From assembly GCF_037893015.1 (NCBI RefSeq), contig NC_133658.1:287313719-287377718 (forward strand): a stretch of 64,000 nucleotides of DNA, read 5' to 3'. The position numbers and the translations under genes are program-made. Below are positions 1 to 10,779 of the stretch, one piece after another; position 1 is the first letter of the stretch, and each line of letters opens with the position of its first letter. The notes below the pieces were generated by a model. That model was given only the letters and a program-made list of their open reading frames with translations. It was not told the DNA's origin and did no database searches. This DNA is from Macrotis lagotis. Its lineage: Eukaryota > Chordata > Mammalia > Peramelemorphia > Peramelidae.

Positions 1-465
1 AAAAGAAATCCAAATCTGCAAAGAAAAAGAAACGTTCAAAGACCAAGCAGGAAAGGGAAGCTTCACCTGTTGAGTTTGCAATAGATCCCAATGAACCTAC
101 ATACTGCTTATGTAACCAAGTGTCTTATGGCGAAATGATAGGATGTGACAATGAACAATGTCCAATCGAGTGGTTTCATTTTTCATGTGTTTCACTTACT
201 TATAAACCAAAGGGAAAATGGTATTTCCCAAAGTGCAGAGGAGATAATGAGAAAACAATGGACAAAAGTACTGAAAAAACAAAAAAAGATAGAAGATCGA
301 GGTAGTAAAGGCCATCCACATTTTAAGGGATTATTATTTGTCTTTTATATAATTCATTTACTTTACAGAAAATGTTTTAGGATAAATGCATAAGGCTATG
401 CAATAATTTTTAATCATTAGTATTAATGGAGTATTAAAAGTTGTTGTACTTTGAAAAAAAAAAGA
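1..465 (+). pseudogene. ING2P: ING2 processed retrocopy, 3' part
   Basis: Frame 3 is open from the left edge to a stop at 303-305 and reads the C-terminal part of ING2: a Lys/Arg-rich stretch, then the PHD finger (CLC, CDNEQC, WFHFSC, KC) and the KDRRSR end. ING2 PHD fingers bind H3K4me3 in Sin3/HDAC complexes. No intron interrupts the read part, an ING2-like 3' UTR follows with ATTAAA at 433-438, and an A10 tract sits at 454-463, so this is a retrotransposed mRNA copy. The seventh zinc ligand is lost: the usual YCPKC reads YFPKC (TTC codon), so the finger should not fold normally. The 5' part lies outside the window. ING1 is a less good match because the tail residues are those of ING2. Confidence 0.88.
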
Positions 466-931
466 ACAATTTAGCAAATTTTAGTAATACTCTTTTAAAA
501 AATTAGCCTTATACAGTGATCACACACCCAAAGACATCTTCCCTCTCCCTGCCTCCCCTACTCCCTTAGCCTATACAACCTCTGCAAAGGAATAGGAAGA
601 GGTGTCTTCTCATCTATCTTCCCTAGGACTAGGCTTAGGGTTTTGCAATTTTTTGTTGGTATAACTATTTTATTTCTAATATCAAGAAATAAGGGACAAG
701 GGCAATTACAACTTAGGGCAACGTTAAAATACCCTCCTTTGTTATTCATTGTTTAATTAATATTAAAATACCTCCTTAAAAACTGAGTTTTCAATGTAAA
801 GACTATCAGACTGCACTTCTGTGGGGGTTGGAAGAGGGAACCGAGATGGGGGGGGAATTGTAAAATTCAAAAACAATTTTAAAAAAGTGCTAGCCCTTCA
901 AAAAAACCCCCTGATTTTAAGTAGAGGATTT
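466..931. other. Spacer without recognised gene
   Basis: AT-rich DNA downstream of the ING2 retrocopy. I see no coding signal, structured RNA or classified repeat. Confidence 0.5.
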
Positions 932-1090
932 TATTTTATTTTATTTTTAGATTTTGCAAGGCAATGGGGTTAAGTGGCTTGCCCAAGGCCACATGGCTAG
1001 GTAATTATTAAGTGTCTGAGGTCGGATTTGAACCCAGGTACTCTTGACTCCAAGGCCGGTGCTCTATCCACTGTGCCACCTAGCCACCCC
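932..1090 (-). repeat. tRNA-derived marsupial SINE with TSD
   Basis: Reverse-strand copy of the window's dominant SINE: T-rich tail at the left, 'ggttcaaatccg'-type B box and 'tggcacagtggatagagcac' A-box side on the right. It is bounded by a perfect 13-bp duplication, aagtagaggattt, at 919-931 and 1091-1103. Confidence 0.92.
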
Positions 1091-1261
1091 AAGTAGAGGA
1101 TTTAAAAAAAAACCCGAAGATCATTAAATAATGCCTCAGAGAGTTGTGAACTGAACATAAAATTAAAGGGTAGGATTTTTAATATTCTATTATGATAGGC
1201 CTAACAATGAGCTCAATACTGTTTTAATTAATGCTTAATCATTTTATTTATTATTCCCAGT

Positions 1262-1570
1262 ACATTAAAAGATAGCTTTTCAACATTAATTTTTTGGTAA
1301 GATTTTTGAATTCCACATTTTTTTCCCCTCTCTCCCTTCTCTCCCTCATCTCCCCTGCAATATATTTGATTGTTTTGTGTTTGTAGTTCTTTCTATCTAT
1401 ACTGTCATAGCCATTATGTTTATTGATTTCTTGACTTTGCTTACTTCACTCTGTATCAGGTCTTGTAAATTTTTCCATACTTCTCTGCATTCATTGTGTT
1501 CCTTGTTTCTTATAGCACGGTGAGATTAAATTATCTTCATGTACCACAGTTTGCTTATTCTCTCTCTAGT
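1262..1570 (-). repeat. Marsupial LINE-like 3' end fragment
   Basis: Pyrimidine-rich block followed by text such as 'ctgctcacttcactttgcat'-like and 'cttatagcacggtgag', similar in order to the block at 38195-38800. I take it as the reverse complement of an abundant marsupial LINE (probably L1) 3' region. The family name is from memory. Confidence 0.5.
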
Positions 1571-1642
1571 TCACGGGCAGCCACAAATCAAGAATCAGTT
1601 CTTAATTTAATTTAAGAGTTGTGTATTGCTTCTGCCCCACAG

Positions 1643-1742
1643 GAACTTGAACCAGGTCCCATTGGGGTAGCTATGTTCTGGAGTGGGACTGTGGTGCACT
1701 TTGAGATCATCACTAACCAGCTTCAAGACTTTCAGCCCAATG
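1643..1742 (+). other. Exon-like open stretch, gene unknown
   Basis: A pyrimidine-rich acceptor (tgccccacag, ending 1642) and a good donor (gtgagg from 1743) bound 100 nt with one fully open frame. It begins ELEPGPIGVAMFWSGT and ends QDFQPN; the frame also stays open through the donor to a TGA at about 1781. I do not recognise the protein. It could be an exon of an unseen + strand gene, a retrocopy fragment, or chance. Confidence 0.22.
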
Positions 1743-2327
1743 GTGAGGCTCTCTCTTATCCTCTGAAGGAAGGTGGGTTGTCATGACAACCTTAAAAAAA
1801 TATTCACCACCTCATTTCCATGGCCTCAGGGCTTCTGTCTCTGGTTGAGGTATTTTGGTGGTTTGGGGTCAGAAATGGTTGTGGCTTGGGTGTACACGAG
1901 TTCCCCAGCAAAGGAAACAGAACAGCCCCTATGTGAAAGAGGGGTTGTTTTTTCTTTTTATTTCTTTCTGCCTTAGCCCTCAGTTATCTAACTAAGGTAA
2001 CGCTCTTCCCCTTCCATAACACCCTTGGTCCCTGGACTGTCCCTGGCTGACCGTCAGTGGTTTGTCTCTCATCTCCACTAAGCTCTGCCCTAGGAAGTGA
2101 GATAGGTGTGGTGGTTGAGGCTGAATCAGAACAGAGGGACATTTCTCGGTACACTACTTTCTGACCTCTGAGAGCCCTTCCAGTTCTTGGGTTTTAATCA
2201 TCTTAAGGGTCACTTTCATTTATGTTATATCTCTTAATATTTATCACATTAGAAATGAAAACTGATTATTTAAAAATATGAATTCATTAAAATAATCTTA
2301 ATGTTAAATAATATTTTAATGAAAATA

Positions 2328-2480
2328 GGGGTCGGCTAGGTGGCGTAGTGGATAGAGCACCGGCCCTGGAGTCAGGAGTACCTGGGTTCAAATCCGGCCT
2401 CAGACTCTTAATAATTACCTAGCCGTGTGGCCTTGGGCAAGCCACTTAACCCCATTTGCCTTGCAAAATCATAAAAAAAT
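2328..2480 (+). repeat. tRNA-derived marsupial SINE with 17-bp TSD
   Basis: Full copy from 'ggggtcggctaggtggcg' to 'ttgccttgcaaaatc'. A perfect 17-bp target duplication, atattttaatgaaaata, lies at 2311-2327 and 2481-2497. Good length and TSD identity suggest a fairly young insertion. Confidence 0.95.
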
Positions 2481-2684
2481 ATATTTTAATGAAAATAACT
2501 TTGTTTTCAAAAGAAATTAGTGAAAGAGTGACCTTGTTTTTATCTTTTTTTTAAAATTCTTTTTAATGTGTGTCTTAATAGATAACTGGATTCTCATATC
2601 TGCTTCTGCATTTAGTCTGTTGTGATAAATTGCTGTGGTCGCAGTATGTGGAGAATAATATTAGTGTTTTGCCATTTCTTTTCC

Positions 2685-2826
2685 TAGCTCATTTGACAAA
2701 TGAGTAAACTGAGGCAAATATGATTAAATGACTTGCCTGGGTCACACAACTAGTAAGTGTCTGAGGCTGGATTTGAACTACAAAGCTGAGTCTTCCTGAT
2801 TTCAGACGCTCTTTCCAACTGTACTG
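2685..2826 (-). repeat. CORE-SINE / MIR-type copy
   Basis: Reverse-strand MIR-like text: 'actgaggcaaat', 'gacttgcctgggtcacacaa', 'ctagtaagtgtctgaggctg', then 'tttgaact'. Diverged and without clear TSD. Confidence 0.75.
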
Positions 2827-2842
2827 TCTAATAGTAGTGGGA

Positions 2843-3140
2843 CATCTAAAGGTACAGTAGATGGACCACTGGCCCTGGAGAGGACCTGAGTTCAAATTTG
2901 ACCTCAGACACTTGACATTTTCTAGCTATGTGACCTTGGGCAAGTCACTTAATGCTGATTACTTCAAATCCAGAACCATCTCCAGTCATCCCAATCCAAA
3001 TCTGGCCATTGTATGCAGATAGCTCTGGAGGAAAAATTGAGGCTGGTGACTTTGCACAATCCTCCCACACCTCAAATCAAATTCACGTACATGTTATAGC
3101 ATCACCTCCCTGATTTCATGGTTGAGAATGAAGGACAAAT
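2843..3140 (+). repeat. SINE with long marsupial 3' tail
   Basis: The SINE head ('ggccctggagaggacctgag') is followed by a ~170-bp tail containing 'ggctggtgactttgcacaat', 'cctcccacacctcaaatc' and 'tcacctccctgatttcatgg', ending at 'gagaatgaaggacaaat'. A second copy of the tail is at 13977-14090. I recall such tails from marsupial SINEs moved by an RTE-type LINE (family assignment from memory). Confidence 0.7.
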
Positions 3141-4089
3141 AGGATAAATACCTAACCTATGCAGATATGAGCTTGGAAAAGGAAGACATATTTTAATAGG
3201 CAAATAACATCTTAGTATTATTATAGAAATAGTTCTGACTTCGAGGACTCCCTGGAAGAGTCTTGGGACCTTCAGGTGTCCAAGGAACACTTCTTTAGAA
3301 CCAGTGCTACAGAGAACTCCCTTAGGCCATTTGGAATCTTCTGAATTCATACTTGTCCCAAAGCCAGCCAGTTCCGTTTTCAGGTAGCCCAGCCTCACCC
3401 CCTGGATCCAGGCTAAGAGGATCAGGTCCCCTCTCCTTGAGGACAGTTGTTGGATCTCTCTGAGGGAGACATAAGACCAGGTCTAGGAAGCCTGCAGTGA
3501 TCTAGGTTGTTTATACACAGCAGGTTGACTCCACAGGACTTGGGGTGTGGGGTGACTTGGAAGGCAAGCAAAGCTGTATGTAAGGTCATCAGTTGAGTAA
3601 TGTATCATGTGTATGGAATCTCTGGTGGGGCATGTGGGGATTTAGGACTACATGTGTTCTCTTAGAAGAAAACCTACCTTAGGACTGAGTGTCAGGGCTC
3701 TTGGAGGGGAAAGGGGTGCTGAGTATGCATAACATAGCTGCCAACCCCTAGACTCCCAATATTAAAAGTGAAACCTGTTTTTAAAGAGCCTGTGAAGGAC
3801 TTCTGAATCTGAATAAATTCTGCTTGGAGGGTCTGCCTCCCTATAGACTTAGACTCCCCATTACTTAACATTTGTCCTCTTATATATAAGGTCTTCTGTC
3901 ACCTTTTATATGTGAGAAAAATATTTTTTTATTTGTGTTTGTTTTTTAAGCCAGAACAGCTAAAACAATGTTTCTAGTTAGGTTGTGATATTGTATCTTC
4001 TTCCAGAGATGAGATTTTATCTGATCCTGAGAGGGAAATGCCTTTTTTTTTGGCATTTTTATTTTTTTAATTTATTGTTTTGTACAAAT
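3141..4089. other. Region with no recognised feature
   Basis: Mixed-composition DNA. No open frame here shows a family match or consistent splice borders, and I could not classify any repeat. Confidence 0.5.
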
Positions 4090-4134
4090 AATGTTTTTTT
4101 ATACATTACTAAAATATTCTTGTTTAATGATAAT

Positions 4135-4277
4135 AGGGGCAGCCGGGTGGCAGACAGAGCACTGGCCCTTGAGCCAGGAGCACCCAGGTCCAAATCTGGC
4201 CTCAGACACCCAACAGTCACCTAGCTGTGCAGCCCCAGGCAGGCCACCCAGCCCCATTTGCCCTGCAACTCCCCCTC
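4135..4277 (+). repeat. Transition-mutated SINE copy
   Basis: The window's SINE can be followed end to end, but with about fifteen T-to-C changes by eye against the other copies (for example 'cacttaa' to 'cacccag', 'gccttggg' to 'gccccagg'). It ends in an (AAT)n tract. Confidence 0.75.
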
Positions 4278-4278
4278 A

Positions 4279-4279
4279 A

Positions 4280-4329
<50 letters not shown>
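4279..4329 (+). repeat. (AAT)n microsatellite
   Basis: About 17 AAT units forming the 3' tail of the preceding SINE. Confidence 0.95.
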
Positions 4330-4331
<2 letters not shown>

Positions 4332-4518
4332 GTGCTGCAGTCTGTGTTCCAACTCCTCTAGCTCTGTCGTGGGTGGATCATATTCTTTATGATAAGTCCA
4401 TCACAAAAGTTACTTCCATATTTTTCCACCGTTGCCATTGCTGATCACAACCCCCCCATTCGTATTTCTCCACTACCATGTACTATATTTTCTCTCTCCT
4501 TTCATTCTGTCTCTGCTG

Positions 4519-4661
4519 TAGTGTAGCTGAGTGGCACAACAGACAGATCCCCAGCCCTGGGGCCAAGAGGCCCCAAGCCCACATACCACCCCTTAGGCCC
4601 AGCATCCACCCGGCCCTATGGTCCCGGACAGGCCATCCAATCCCAGCCCCTTGCAAGAAGT
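4519..4661 (+). repeat. Second C-rich, transition-mutated SINE copy
   Basis: SINE landmarks remain ('gtggcacaacagacagat', 'ccagccctggggccaagagg', 'ccccttgcaagaag'), but most T positions of the consensus body are C. It lies about 190 bp from the end of the first such copy, in the same host repeat. Confidence 0.65.
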
Positions 4662-4990
4662 AAAAAAGAAAATGTGTTATATCTGACTACTCTTCCCCCA
4701 TGGTCCACCCTCTCCTCCATCACTCACATCATACCTCCCCTTCCCCATCCCCCTTCTCTCCCTTACTCCAGATGTCTATACCCCATTGAGTATATATGCT
4801 GTTTCCTCTCCTAGCCACCTCTGATGAGAGCAAAGATTCCCTCATTCCCCCTTGCCTTTCCCCCTTCCATATCATTGCAATAGCTCATTGTAATAAAGAA
4901 AAATCTTATTATATGAAATATCTTGGCCTATTCCCCCTCTCCTTTTTCTTTCTCCCATTACAAGGGAAATGTCTTGCTTCAGTTAAAGAG

Positions 4991-6420
4991 AACTCTTGTT
5001 TTGAATTTTGTGACTTCTTCCAAAGGAGGCACGGTGGATCAAGATTAGAAAGAGTTGTTCTATAACAGGGAGAGCATTCTTTCCCATTCAGGGGACCAAA
5101 GTTTGTGTCCTTTCTTTGCCAGTGATTTACTATATGGTCTTAAACAATTCACTACTGCTTTCCTCATCACTAAAACTGAGGAGATTGGTTCCAGTCTGAG
5201 TTCTTACTTTTCTCCGTCACTCGGGGACTGTGTCATAACTTACCCCCCCCCCCCCAGTTTCACTGTGAGGAGGAAGATCTGTTGACAATAACAGGATACC
5301 ACCCTGGCCATATTTCAAAGTGACCTGTCAAGAGCATCCTGACCCATGGGAGTTGAAGGATAGGGAAATGGGGATGATCCTGCCATCTGATGTTTTGACT
5401 TAGTATTTTCAACCTGGACCCTACTCATTCCCTTAGAACGAGTGTCCTTTAGTCCCATTTTCCAGATGGGAAGACCAAGAGCCAGAAAGATCCAGAATCT
5501 CCCTGGGAGACCTGTGGTAAAGACTGTTTGGTCCCCAGGAAGCTGAGAATCTTGTCTGAGATGTGCAGTGACCACCTGGAGGCTGAATTGGTTGGTTCAG
5601 AGGGTGGGAGGCACAGTACCATGCGAACAAAGAGAACCATTTAATTTTTTTCCCCCTTCTCTCCTAACAATTGGCCCAGAATTGGCTGCCTAGGTCCTGC
5701 TTTCAATGGTAATTCATTTTCTCCGCATCAGCTGTTTACTAGGTCACCACCACCCCCTGCTTCCCCTCCTATACACATACTCCCCCCCTGTCCTGCCAGA
5801 ACTCTCTTCCCCAGTGGGCCAGACTGCCTCTGATTGGCTGCCCAGACTCCAGGCCCTTGCCATGTGTGGGTGGCAATGGAGAACAGTGATACATTGACTT
5901 GGGGTTACCCAGGAACATTGCCCGCTCCATGCCAGGCTGCACCAGGGCCCTATTTGTCCCCTTCTGGAGCAAGTTCCTGGTTTCAGAGGGTGAGAAAGGG
6001 TCAGACCTCTTTTCTTCTTCCCCTCCCTGTGCCCTTGGAGAGAGATGGGAGGAGGGAGATGGTTCTGACTCCTGGGTCAGCTCTTCTGGGTGGGTCACAG
6101 ACAGAAGGAAGCTAAGCCTCCCCGAGGGACCTAAGCTAAGCTGGGGGCTGAGCCAGGAGAGGGAGGCCAGGGTGAGGGGAGACTGACAGACGGACAGGCA
6201 GCTCCAGGATCACATGACTCTGCTGTAGGGGAGCTGGGACCAGCCAGCTGCTGCCCTTACAAGCCAAGGCAGATGGATTACTGGTGAGTGGTCTATTTAG
6301 AGCTGAAGCAAGGGGACCTGCATGGGTAACTCCGGAATGGCATAGGGAGGGACCAGGCTCCATCCTCTTTGCGTTTGTTGTTCTCATATAGCTATGGAAA
6401 ATTATTTCTCAATCAGTCAA
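4991..6420. other. GC-richer region without recognised gene
   Basis: Holds a short poly-C run near 5244-5254 and a GC-richer segment at about 5690-6290. Both strands have open frames over the GC-rich part, but none resembles a known protein. A donor-like gtgagt follows 'atggattactg' near 6283. This could be a regulatory segment upstream of RALGDS, but no specific site is clear. Confidence 0.4.
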
Positions 6421-6426
6421 TCAATA

Positions 6427-6590
6427 AGGATCACAGAGGTGATGTAATGGAAAGAGCACTGTTTTTTGGAGTTAGAAAATCTGGTCTCAAATCCCAGCTC
6501 TGCCACTGCCTATCCCTTTTCCTCTCTGGGTCTTGATTTCTTCATTTATAAAATGAGTATGCCAAATGATATGCCCTGAGATTCACTCAA
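6427..6590 (+). repeat. MIR-type SINE
   Basis: 'gatgtaatggaaagagcact', 'ctctgccactgcctatcc' and 'aaaatgagtatgcc' occur in the order expected for a forward MIR. Confidence 0.7.
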
Positions 6591-8713
6591 ACTGGAGAAG
6601 TTCATCCTTTTAAGTGTTTACTGAATAGCACTTCAGTGTTTGTGTGCACATATGCAAACATACATATTTTCTGTGTATGTATATACATAGGCATCATCTA
6701 CATGTGTGTACACACACACACACAACCCCAACATGATCCCAGTAAATTCTAACCTTGTTGAACTAAGATGAGGATATGTACAACAGAGAAAATTATTCTG
6801 AGGACAAGAGAAGTTTTGAGGAGGGAAATTTCCCTGTGGATGACCAGTACACCACTGTCCCCAGAGCCCACTGGGTATAGCACTAAAACAGCCAGCTCTA
6901 GGCCATCTCAAGGTCTCCCCTGCTTCTAAAAGCCTAGGCTGCCCTAAGCAAATATCCCATTACCCCTTGGCTTGTGACCTCCCTGAACTCTGGCAGAAAG
7001 ACAACCTTGTCTCTCACTTCTCTGACTTAGACTTTTCCAAGTGGCAGCACCTTGAAACATGCCAGAGAGGTCTGCATGCATGCCAGCTAATCAGCAGGCA
7101 AACATCCACTCTTCATGAGCTAGGCAGAATCTGGGCATGGTAGAGGACATTCTTGGAGAAACTGAACTGGCCCTGGGTCCATGGATCCACCTTCTCCTGC
7201 CAGTCTGTTTCCCTTCAATGTCATCCTATCCCTCAGAGCCAACACTGACTAGGGCTTCCAGGAAACCCAAAAAGGGCAAAGAAGAATGAGACTAGCCTCT
7301 TGATCTCCCCTCTAGAAACTAGAGATATTTAGCTTCAATCCCCTCTCCCCCTTCCCTTTCTTTGGCTACTGAGGCAGTCTTGAGAAGTCATGAGACTTGT
7401 TGGCACAGTTCTTGTAGTAGAACCCAGGGAGAAGGCTCCATTCAGCTCCTAAGGACTTATGCTCCCTCCTGTCCCCTGCCTTGACCCTTGAGCAGGGGAG
7501 TGAAGTCTGTGGTGGTGGCATAGTCCTACTAGGCATGGCAGGTATTTAAAATTTGGATATCCCTCTCCAAAGATATGTATTGCTCCCTTAAAATAAGCAG
7601 TTTCAGTATCTGGTTGGTTCAGTTCAACAAATAGAAAGGATTTAATATGTGTACCAAGGCACAGAACTAAAGATATCCTTTCTCATCTAGTTCAGAAAAT
7701 GACCCAGTCATGTCACCTATGCAGATAATTTATTACACAAGGATAAAAAGTGATCACTATAAAGGAAGTGTTCTTTCCAAGGACCATGAGAAGTTGGAGG
7801 GTGCCTCCAGTTGAGGGAATGAAAGAAGACTTCACAGAGGAGGTGATGCCTGAGTTGGACCTTGAAGGATAGGAAAGGATTTCATCAAGCACTATGAGAG
7901 AATGGAGATTAGAGATGGCAGGTGGCAGGAGGTTGGAAGGACCAAGCCAGAAAACACTGGCATAATGCCTAACATGTAGTAAGTGCTTAATAATGCCTGT
8001 TGATTGACCCTGACAGCCCCATGTTGTTATGGGGCACCTGTATCTTTGATTGTGTTTATCTCCTAAGGTTTCATTTTAATCTTCATTCTCCCCCTTCCAT
8101 TCTCCCCATTGTCACTTGATGGATTTGTTTTTATTCTTTGGGGTCAAGGGAAATCCCCCCCCTCCTCTCCGCCACATCTTAGATGTTACTAAAGGGTATT
8201 TTGGGACTTCTGCTTTGTGGTTTCCCTGTGAATTTGAAAGCCCTTAGGTTGCTTTTTGTGTTCCTATGGCTACAGGAAGGTGTGGGATGAGAAGGGGCTG
8301 AAGGTAATTTTTGTGGCTTTCCTTTCATTAACAGCCTGTGGAAGTAGGGGAAGAGAGAAGGGGGATATCAAGGGAAATGTGGTCAGAATGTGGTCAGAGG
8401 TGGGCTCAGATCCCAGAGGAAATGCCTTTCCTGAGGAAGGCGGCTTCTAAAGGGCTGCCCTGAGAGGCCTCTCAAGAAGGAGAGAGAGATAGAGAATAGC
8501 AAGAATAAGACCTGTGACTTCCATACTGTCATCTTTAGAGGGCAGGGCAGAGATCTGAGTCCCTGGCTTTCTAAATAATCCTCTCCAAGTCTGATCTTCC
8601 AGGTCCTTGGCTCAGTGGGCCTAGTTGGGAGTATTTGGTAAAGAATGATAACCCCACATCTCATTATCAGTCCATCTGCCTAGCCTCCCCTCTCCCATAT
8701 ACATCCCCCCTCC

Positions 8714-8716
<3 letters not shown>
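6591..8716. other. Gene-free spacer with CA/GT tracts
   Basis: Contains a short CA tract near 6708-6722 and, at about 7600-8010, LINE-like text ('cagaggaggtgatgcctgag', 'gttggaccttgaaggatagg', 'agtaagtgcttaataatgcc') that I read as an ancient LINE relic. No coding exon is recognised. Confidence 0.45.

Positions 8717-8785
<69 letters not shown>
8717..8785 (+). repeat. (CT)n microsatellite
   Basis: About 34 perfect TC units, a likely length-polymorphic site. Confidence 0.97.
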
Positions 8786-8786
<1 letters not shown>

Positions 8787-8787
<1 letters not shown>

Positions 8788-9560
8788 ATCTCTCCCATGT
8801 TACTATGCCTTCCCAAGTCCTTCCCTCTTCACTAGTAGTAAAAAGCGGATGGGGGAGTGAGGATCTCAGATCTTTCTGATCCACCCAGCATATATGTTAA
8901 AAAGGATTAGCTTTAAGTCTAAATAGTCATGAGCATGAGTTTCCAAAAAGTTCCCCTCATAACCAACTCCCCACCCCCAACTTTCCTGACCTCCCTATTC
9001 CCAGGATATTGAGTCTTTTGTTTCCAAAGATAGGGATTTTTTTTTCCTTTCTATTATCTGTTGACTCCATGACCAATTCCTCCTTACTCCAAGGAGAGTT
9101 TCCTTATGATGTTTTTTTGGCCCAGACTGCAACCCGCCATTTGTCTTGTTCCCTCCCTACCTTAAAGCCACAGTCTTGAATCCTGGAATGTCATCAATCA
9201 ACAAACACCTAGTATTTTAAGTACTTAGTAAACCTGTACTGTACAGGGGAGTGGAGGGTGGAAATTCAAAGATATATTTCTATACTTACTCCACCCCAAA
9301 CTTTCCCTCCCCACTACCATGTTTCTAAAAAGGAAATTTCTGCTGTTACCCAAGAAGACATATGGGTATGAATGAGCAGTGATTAGGGAAGGAAGTCTCC
9401 AGTGTGGTCACGCTGGGCATGTCTTGGAACATGTGCTTCTGAATTTGAGGTGCTGACGCAGGGCAGAAGCCTCTGAGAGGAGAATCTTGAAGACAGAACA
9501 TCTGGCCTTACTTAAGCCCTAACTATAACAGGAAGTCTACAGTCTTGAATCTGGAACCAA
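8787..9560. other. Spacer, nothing recognised
   Basis: No gene or clear repeat seen. Confidence 0.45.
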
Positions 9561-9564
9561 CTTT

Positions 9565-9760
9565 GATAGCTTCAGTAATATGGAAAGAGTTCTGGCCTAG
9601 AAGGCTGGATGGAGATCTAGCTTGAGGTCCAACTCTACCACCATTTCACCCATTACAAGCAGGTCAGTTCCTTCTCTCTTGCCTCAGTTTCTCTAAAATG
9701 AGGACACTGGGTTAGATAATCTCTAATCTCTTCTAGCTTTGCTATTGTATCTAGCTTTGT
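9565..9760 (+). repeat. MIR-type SINE
   Basis: 'tatggaaagagttctggcct', 'tttctctaaaatgaggacac' and 'ttagataatctctaatctct' match a forward MIR in order. Confidence 0.7.
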
Positions 9761-9774
9761 TATTGTATCTCTCA

Positions 9775-10110
9775 GTTCAGGTACCTACTATGTACCAGAC
9801 ACTGTTTGATCTTTGATCTCAAAGAGTTCACAGTCTGATGGGGAAATTAAACATAAACAACTGTATACAAACAAGCTATATATAGGATAAATTGGGTCTA
9901 AATCAACAGAGGGAAGTATTAAAGGTGATCAAAAAAGAATTCTTGTAAAGTGAGATTTTAACTGGAACTTGAAGTCAGGGAAGCCAGGAGGTGAGAAAGG
10001 AGAGAATTCTAGATGGGTGAGACAATTAGTCATTGAAAAGGCCAGAGTCAGAGATGCAATGTCCAGCAAGGAGGCCAGTGTCACTGGATCTTAGAAAAAA
10101 GAGCCATAGT
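9775..10110. repeat. Ancient LINE-like relic
   Basis: Text such as 'tactatgtaccagacactgt', 'ctcaaagagttcacagtctg' and 'taactggaacttgaagtcag' is of the kind found in ancient CR1/L3-type LINEs. Similar text recurs at 16100-16250, 34470-35060 and 49020-49330. Confidence 0.45.
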
Positions 10111-10220
10111 TGTTTTACCTTGCTATCATTTCCAGAACCTCCCTGGGACACCATCATTTAGCATCCCCCTCATCCTTTTGTAGGTGACTCTCACTCCTTT
10201 CCTGAAGGGTTCAGTACCCA

Positions 10221-10389
10221 TGGCAGGGGGGCAGCTAGGTGGCACAGTGAATAGAGTACCAGCCCTGGAGTCAGGAGGACCTAAGTTCAAATCCGACTTC
10301 AGACACTTAATAATTGCATAGCTGTGTGACCTTGGACAAGTCACTCTTAACCCCATTTCTTTAAATAAATTAAATTTTTTAAAAAAATA
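10221..10389 (+). repeat. tRNA-derived marsupial SINE with TSD
   Basis: SINE body 'gggcagctaggtggcacagt' to 'taaccccatttc', with a 12-bp duplication gttcagtaccca at 10209-10220 and 10390-10401. Confidence 0.93.
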
Positions 10390-10502
10390 GTTCAGTACCC
10401 AACTCATGATTGTTATAGTGGTTGGTTTTTCTCCCATTGTTCTTCCATTTGCTCAGGCATCCTGGCTTCCTAGTTCATCAGCCTCCTAACTGTCCATGAC
10501 CT

Positions 10503-10740
10503 AGAAGGCTAGATGGCACATTAAATACACTGCTAGACTTTGAGGCAAGAAGACCTGAACTTGAATCCTGCCTCAGATATCAGTTGTGTAAGCTTAGGCA
10601 GGACACATAATCTGTTTACCTCAGTTTCCTCTTCTGTAAAATGGCGATAATAATAATAAGGACATTCCTCTCAGGATTACTGGAGGATCAAATAAGATAA
10701 TGTTTGTAAAGTACTTTGCAAATCCCTTATATTAGTTTAT
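10503..10740 (+). repeat. CORE-SINE / MIR-like copy
   Basis: 'ggctagatggcacattaaat', 'cctgaacttgaatcctgcct', 'tttcctcttctgtaaaatgg' and 'gtaaagtactttgcaaatcc' show a tRNA-like head, CORE and LINE-like tail. Confidence 0.75.
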
Positions 10741-10779
10741 CTTTACCCTACCTCAATCACCCACAAGGATGATAATACT

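Larger units (their letters stand above)
4090..4990. repeat. Marsupial interspersed repeat carrying two SINEs
   Basis: Pyrimidine-rich unclassified repeat ('tgtgctgcagtctgtgttcc', 'gagcaaagattccctcattc', 'caatagctcattgtaataaa'), interrupted by SINEs at 4135-4277 and 4519-4661. I recognise the text as a common marsupial repeat but cannot name the family safely. Confidence 0.5.

Noticed and set aside
5769-6186. Overlapping open frames in a GC-richer segment
   Set aside because: Both strands are open because of composition; no family resemblance, no consistent splice sites.
6274-6289. ATGGATTACTG followed by gtgagt as RALGDS first exon
   Set aside because: Joining it to the exon at 18125 creates a TGA at the junction, and the other usable frame has a stop and no ATG.
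8635-8835. Open frame coding a Ser-Leu repeat
   Set aside because: It is a read-through of the (CT)n microsatellite.
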